From assembly GCF_026262505.1 (NCBI RefSeq), contig NC_067204.1:4125797-4189796 (forward strand): a DNA stretch of 64,000 nucleotides, written 5' to 3'. The notes below the pieces were generated by a model that saw nothing but the letters and a program-made list of their open reading frames with translations, was not told the DNA's origin and did not search any database. Positions 60,942 through 64,000 of this stretch are shown in pieces (the first letter of the stretch is position 1; each line of letters opens with the position of its first letter). This DNA comes from Trichomonas vaginalis G3. Its lineage: Eukaryota > Parabasalia > Trichomonadida > Trichomonadidae. Made by a program: the position numbers and the translations under genes.

Positions 60942-61014
60942 AAAAAAAAAAAAAAAAAAAAAAAAGGTAGTGGTGGCTTCCAGGCACTTCGTGCCTTCTA
61001 GCCCTGAGGATGAT
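60942..61014 (+). repeat. Maverick terminal repeat of copy C (24-A tract plus hairpin)
   Basis: 24 A's (60942-60965), then GGTAGTGGTGGCTTCCAGGC, ACTTCGTGCCTTCTAGCCC, the same hairpin as in copies A and B. This is the capsid-side end, so orientation is opposite to A. Confidence 0.9.
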
Positions 61015-61046
61015 TGGTATAATGAAGTTTTTTTTCTTGGGTGTGT

Positions 61047-61076
61047 CCTTCCAGGCACTTCGTGCCTTCTAGCCCA
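61047..61076 (+). repeat. Second partial copy of the terminal hairpin in Maverick C
   Basis: CCTTCCAGGCACTTCGTGCC, TTCTAGCCC repeats the hairpin core about 72 bases inside the terminus. Copies A and B do not have this second copy at the same place. A local duplication or nested older end. Confidence 0.8.
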
Positions 61077-61425
61077 CATAAATGAAGTTTTTATTGGAGG
61101 TCTCCAGGAGCTTTTCACAAATTATATTGTTTTCATGTTTTGTCAAGACTTCATCGTAAATGTTTTGTCATGATTTCTTCGTAAATGTTTTGTCAAGACT
61201 TCTTCGTTAAAATCAGCAAAATAAGTTTTAGGGTAGAAGGTTAGATATAACCTCTTTTCTAACCTCTTTTTCTACTCCTGAATTTTCATGATTTCTTCGT
61301 CATAGGCACGGAGATAGGACGGTTATTTTACAAAAATGACAACACTTTGACCGAGTAGTTTTTTGTGCTGAACAAAAAGTGTCATATAAACATCTGTCAA
61401 AAACCGCTTTTTAACTTCACTTAAA

Positions 61426-61710
61426 ATGCACCTAAGCTACGTAAGAATATACGTAAGAGGAAGAGAGCATTGAAACATCCAATAGTAAAACTAACACCAC
61501 AACAACAGTTGCAACAACAAATTATGAATGACCCCACTAGTTTTGCAACAAATGTCAAGCAACCCTATGCTTTTAAACCGAGTTATTGGTGCACAAAGTG
61601 GAGGTTTAAGAGCGGCACTTTTAGCGATGGCAGGCTATGGTGGAGCTGCAGACGGAACAGCTTATAACCCTCAAAGTCAAATGAATTTGAGTTCACTCAA
61701 AATCAAATAA
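61426..61710 (+). pseudogene. Copy C version of the small basic core-like gene, broken
   Basis: Same initiator TTAACTTCACTTAAA before the ATG as the gene at 19859 in A, and matching blocks (KHPIVKLTPQQQLQQQ; SNPMLLNRVIGAQSGGLRAA). Looks broken about twice. Confidence 0.65.
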
Positions 61711-61992
61711 CAGATGTCAAAAAGTCAAACATAGACATACAGAGACAAATAAGTGAAAACGAAAGAAACTAGAATATGACAGACACACAAAGAAACTCAT
61801 GAGTTAAACGTAGAGAAAAAGAAGAAAGAGAAACAACTGAAAGAACTAAGTACAGAGGAATATGCGAAAAAAGTGTCAGAAAAAGCAGCAGAAGTAAAAA
61901 ATGGAACAAGATGTCATAAATTTGAAAAACCATACTACTCAATATAAAGTACTGAAAGATGAGAGATAAAACAAAAAGCCATGAAGACATAT
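61711..61992 (+). pseudogene. Degenerate coiled-coil remnant (copy C)
   Basis: Counterpart of 19284-19592 in A, Lys/Glu-rich in scattered frames. Broken in both copies; no function assigned. Confidence 0.35.
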
Positions 61993-63788
61993 ATGGATAG
62001 CGATGAGTATAAAAAAGAAGTTGAAGCAAATGTAAAGGCAGAAAAACTTTTACAGTTGCAAAACCAAACGTACAGTATGAAAACTTAGCACAAAAAGTAA
62101 AAATAACGACGCCCATGCAAAAGGCAATGAAAAGCGCAGAATATATAAAAGCTAACAATGACTGGTTAGATGCCCAAGCCAACGCTAAAGCAGCCCAACT
62201 CATAGGGTCAATAAGGACAAAAATACAAGCGGATGAAGACAGTTCAAATGAAGCTTTAACGAATGCTGACTTTAAGAACGCCTTCGAAGCTCTTCATAGT
62301 AAGGTGAAACAAGTGAACGACTTCTCATCTGGAAAGAAACTGAAGTCTGAAGGTTTCGACAAAGAGTTAAAAGAAGTAGCACAAAATATGACGACAAATA
62401 ACAGATGCAGCAACGAGACAGGCAAGTTCAAAGTGCCTATGACGCCGTTAGAGCAACTGTTGTGGAAAGTCAAGAAAAAGAGTTACAACAGACCAAAACA
62501 GACTAGTAAATGCTTTCTTAAGAACGAAAAGTCAGGTAGGACATTACGCTGCAGATGGAACATATGTGCCAGCTGGTGGAACTTATATACCAGCTGGTGG
62601 AACTTATATACTAGCTAGTGGAACTTATATACCACCAAACCCTCCAAGAGAAGCACCTGCACCAGGACTACCTAAAAATTTACATCGTCACATGGACATA
62701 GACACAGGCATGCACCAAAACCAACCAACAACCAACAGTTCAAACCCTGCACAACAACCACCTCCACAACCAGCACAACACCAACAGTTCAAAACCCTGC
62801 AACACAACCAACAGTTCAAAACCCTGCACAACAACCACCTCCACAACCAGAGCAAGGACATAAAAGAAGTAGAGAACAAGGAAACCAAAGAATTCTTAAA
62901 AATGCTTAAAGAAGACTATGGTTACCCAGATACTCTTGACTTGTGACAGATATAAAGAAGCTATTAGAAAGTTCAAGGAAGGAAATACTGACCCGAACCT
63001 ATTTAGCTTTATGTTCAAGCACCAAAATGGGATATAATTTCAAACCTGGAAAATACAAGCTCGCTAAGGGATATGATTTAATAGCATATCATCCAAATGA
63101 CATGGATGAATTTACTCCGAGATATTTGGTGGTCAGAGAATAAATGATAATTCAACTATCTTCATGAAACGCGTAAAAAATAGAGACCGGAACGAAAGAA
63201 GAAGGGTTATGAATGCGGATGGCTTAAATAGGGAACTTGTTAAAAACGGTCTCGGAATATATGAAATGCCAGCAGATGAGGTACAGAAACTCCACAGGAA
63301 GAAGTTCAGATACAACCAGACATGGAAGAAAATAGTTCAGCAACAACAGCTAGAAGAGCCTGAAGAAACGAACAAGTCCCTCCTTTGGAACTAACTTCAC
63401 AGAACTAGATGAAGATTTGGAACAGCCGAAAAATCTTGACCCTCAACAAGTGTATGCGGAGAATATGGAATCTTTCCAAGAGTCTAAAAAAATTCGGCTG
63501 ACATAGTAGAAGAATTGAAAAATAGTTTGCCGACATACAAAAGACTCCAACATCAGATGAAAATATCCAGCATAGAATGGAAGAACTGAAAAAAAATGTA
63601 CACAAATACAACAACCCTTTTACTTACGAGCATTTTACGTTCAATCTTCGGATGAACTCGGTGAAAATAAAAGGTTAAATTTCAAGAAAACATATAGAAA
63701 TGAAACATTTGTTTAAAGTTCATTCAGAACCTAACCAAGATGGAAACAAACCACTTTTGTTTCTGCAGACGATGGAACTACAATGAGA
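61993..63788 (+). pseudogene. Copy C version of the 580-aa coiled-coil gene, broken
   Basis: Starts at the ATG of MDSDEYKKEV as in A. Recognisable blocks are EYIKANNDWLDAQANAKAAQ, the repeated GGTYIPAGGTYI segment (expanded relative to A), the QFKTL/Pro-Gln region and the acidic C-terminal part. Looks broken many times (of the order of ten). Confidence 0.7.
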
Positions 63789-64000
63789 TGGGTCATAAAG
63801 CTAATCCGGATAGGTGGTTCATAAACTTACAACCACAATCCAAGAAGTTGTAGACGCAATGGAAGTCAATGGTGAACGAGATATAGCTGGTATTTTAAGC
63901 GCGGCTTTAATGCCATTGAAAGATATGAAACATGCAGAATATTTGGACCAGTATGAAATGAACATGGCTGATGGAAATATAACACCTGACGTTCTAGAAC
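63783..64000 (+). pseudogene. Copy C version of the 299-aa gene, partial at window edge
   Basis: Begins like A's MRWGHKANPD gene at 17557 and matches through IAGILSAALMPLKDMK to about NITPDVLE at the window end. Looks broken in the visible part; the rest is outside. Confidence 0.6.

Larger units (their letters stand above)
60942..64000. mobile_element. Maverick/Polinton copy C, inverted, continues past window
   Basis: From the terminal repeat inward: short CTTCATCGTAAATG subterminal repeats (61130-61210), one dispersed TACCC repeat (about 61218-61290), then homologues of A's 19593, 17541 and 16658 genes, now on the plus strand. The subterminal array is far shorter than in A. Coding regions look broken many times, so this copy is either older or poorly resolved in sequence. 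Confidence 0.9.

Overview
The window reads as nuclear DNA of a trichomonad, most likely Trichomonas vaginalis or a close relative. The DNA is AT-rich. The host genes look intron-poor. Several starts have a TCACTT-type initiator only a few bases upstream, as known for T. vaginalis. More than half of the window is Maverick/Polinton, which is abundant in that genome. Species assignment is inference; no search was run.

Layout. (1) 1-21097: Maverick copy A, entering from the left edge and ending in a terminal inverted repeat. It carries a pVI-like gene, a small ORF, a B-family DNA polymerase, a KilA-N cassette, an A32-type packaging ATPase, an SF3 helicase, minor and major capsid genes and two long structural-type genes. 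A 250-bp x ~7 array of long hairpins sits inside it. (2) 21098-38539: host DNA with a MULE-like transposon remnant containing another hairpin array, a ~1,600-aa alpha-helical protein, a ubiquitin-like protein, a STE20/MST-type kinase and a coactosin-like actin-binding protein. An unidentified ORF at the end is cut by the next Maverick. (3) 38540-~51783: Maverick copy B, starting at the opposite terminus from the one visible in A. It has a Dam-like adenine methyltransferase, small membrane-active-looking proteins, a phage-fibre-like gene, an integrase, the same polymerase block as A, and then a different cassette (HNH-type, proline-rich and small ORFs). It stops abruptly inside a histone H2B gene fragment. 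(4) ~51784-60941: H2B remnant, a MULE-family zinc-finger ORF, a long hairpin field holding a 25-N assembly gap, an ankyrin-repeat gene with several disruptions, and a Cys-rich hypothetical gene. (5) 60942-64000: Maverick copy C, inverted relative to A and showing only its capsid-side end; it looks broken.

How parts work together. Read side by side, A, B and C show most of a Maverick's usual toolkit: protein-primed polymerase, integrase, packaging ATPase, helicase, and major and minor capsid, plus accessory cassettes that differ between copies. Short dispersed palindromic repeats lie at the edges of the swapped cassettes.

Most unusual signals. There are fields of long, near-perfect hairpins at three separate loci. 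They share a four-hairpin plan, but stem sequences differ and both arms change together. The Maverick termini end in homopolymer A/T tracts of very different length next to a conserved hairpin. One Maverick carries a tail-fibre-like gene. Single-base length changes in conserved host genes, together with an N gap, mean that pseudogene calls after about 44 kb need caution.
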